Both the position numbers and the translations under genes were made by a program. A stretch of 64,000 nucleotides of DNA from Azospirillum oryzae (GTDB lineage Bacteria; Pseudomonadota; Alphaproteobacteria; Azospirillales; Azospirillaceae), in assembly GCF_900177515.1 (NCBI RefSeq), contig NZ_FXAK01000009.1:620001-684000 (forward strand), read 5' to 3'. Positions 63,459 through 64,000 of the stretch are shown here, piece after piece. Each line of letters opens with the position of its first letter. Positions within the stretch are counted from its first letter, which is position 1. The notes beneath the pieces were generated by a model, which saw only the letters and a list, made by a program, of their open reading frames with translations, had not been told where the DNA came from and did no database searches.

Positions 63459-64000
63459 GGAGTGTCAGGAATTCCGTGCTTGGCGGGGCATGTTGAGTAT
63501 CAGGCGTTCATCGCCTTTGCGAAGCGCTCTCCGAAGATGACGGCCATCTGCGCCTTCGCGGCCGTCCACTCCCGCGGCGGCATCTTCCAGTCTTTCTCGG
63601 CGCGGTTCAAGACGAGAAACAGGAGCTTCAGCGCGGCCTCGTCATTGGGGAAATGCCCCCTGGCACGCACCGCCCGGCGCAGCTTCGAGTTGAGCGCTTC
63701 AATGGAATTCGTTGTGTAAAGGATGCGTCGGACCTCGCGGGGGAAGGCAAAGAAGGGGATGACCTCCTGCCACGCCCGCCGCCACGCCTTGCCGATGGCC
63801 GCATACTTTTCGCCCCAGGGGCCGTCCTCGAAGGCGCTCAGGGCCACCTCGGCGGCCTTGTCGTCGACGGCGTCGTAGACCGTCTTCAGTGCGGCGGCGA
63901 TGGCCTTGCGGTCCTTCCAGGACGCAAACTCCATACTGTGACGTAACAGATGAACGACGCAGGTCTGGACAATCGTCTCCGGATAGGCGGCGGCGATCGC
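63459..64000 (-). mobile_element. IS256-family insertion sequence, one end
   Basis: The boundary lies near 63459, where IS5 sequence stops making sense and GGGAGTGTCAGGAATTCCG begins, a terminal-repeat style common in IS256-family (Mutator) elements. The element runs beyond the window, so its other end and target duplication are not seen. Confidence 0.75.
63500..64000 (-). CDS. IS256-family (Mutator-type) transposase, C-terminal part
   Basis: Open from the window edge leftward for 167 codons to a TGA at 63500. It shows WKDRKAIAAALKTVYDAVD, then WRRAWQEVIPFFAFPREVRR and the family hallmark ILYTTNSIEALNSKLRR, followed by FPNDEAALKLLFLVL. The N-terminal half, including the first catalytic aspartates, lies outside. 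The visible part looks intact. Confidence 0.9.
   Translation of the reverse strand, partial: AIAAAYPETIVQTCVVHLLRHSMEFASWKDRKAIAAALKTVYDAVDDKAAEVALSAFEDGPWGEKYAAIGKAWRRAWQEVIPFFAFPREVRRILYTTNSIEALNSKLRRAVRARGHFPNDEAALKLLFLVLNRAEKDWKMPPREWTAAKAQMAVIFGERFAKAMNA

Overview
The window is about 63% GC and densely coded. It looks like part of an alphaproteobacterial chromosome or megaplasmid. The porin ending in Phe, the alphaproteobacterial-style chemoreceptor, and the abundance of TRAP transporters, Liv-type ABC transporters and class III CoA-transferases suggest a Rhodospirillales-like bacterium. That placement is inference; no rRNA, tRNA or CRISPR array was found.

Layout. 1-3666: end of an iron-type (family 1) ABC uptake operon. 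3979-5148: a general porin. 6008-11773: two leftward units encoding beta-oxidation-like enzymes (MaoC hydratase, BKACE, thiolase, Gfo/Idh oxidoreductase) and the electron transfer flavoprotein EtfBA. 12384-13145: a FadR-type GntR regulator. 13591-18396: rightward SDR, NIPSNAP, CoA-ester lyase and hydrolase genes. 18506-24185: a complete branched-chain-type ABC transporter (LivKHMGF) followed by an orphan TRAP receptor. 24810-26699: CMD-family protein, amidohydrolase and a degenerate receiver protein. 27153-30027: complete TRAP transporter DctPQM. 30421-34594: operon of CoA-transferase, serine hydrolase, two-subunit MaoC hydratase and LamB/YcsF. 35095-43775: SDR, alcohol dehydrogenase, CoA hydrolase/transferase, second LivK, MFS carrier, acyl-CoA dehydrogenase, CoA-transferase. 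44106-47751: second CoA-ester lyase and a large chemoreceptor. 47753-54235: MFS exporter, third TRAP receptor, two tandem CoA-transferases, LysR. 54382-61325: TauD-type dioxygenase, second amidohydrolase, fourth TRAP receptor, third LivK, Baeyer-Villiger-type monooxygenase. 61445-62763: panB-panD. 62780-64000: an IS5-family relic broken by an IS256-family element.

How it fits together. Four TRAP receptors and three Liv-type receptors surround only one set of TRAP membrane subunits and one set of Liv membrane subunits. The enzymes activate acids as CoA esters, oxidise, hydrate and cleave them, and pass electrons to ETF. This reads as an island for uptake and CoA-dependent catabolism of organic (probably branched, cyclic or dicarboxylic) acids; the substrate cannot be named from sequence.

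The strongest unexpected signal is a short palindrome, core GGTC-N-GACC in an A/T-rich setting. It recurs about 19 times between 9.3 and 58.1 kb, almost always in the promoter gaps of these catabolic and transport units. It matches the operator type known for FadR-subfamily GntR regulators, and one such regulator lies inside the island at 12384. I infer one local regulon covering nearly 50 kb.
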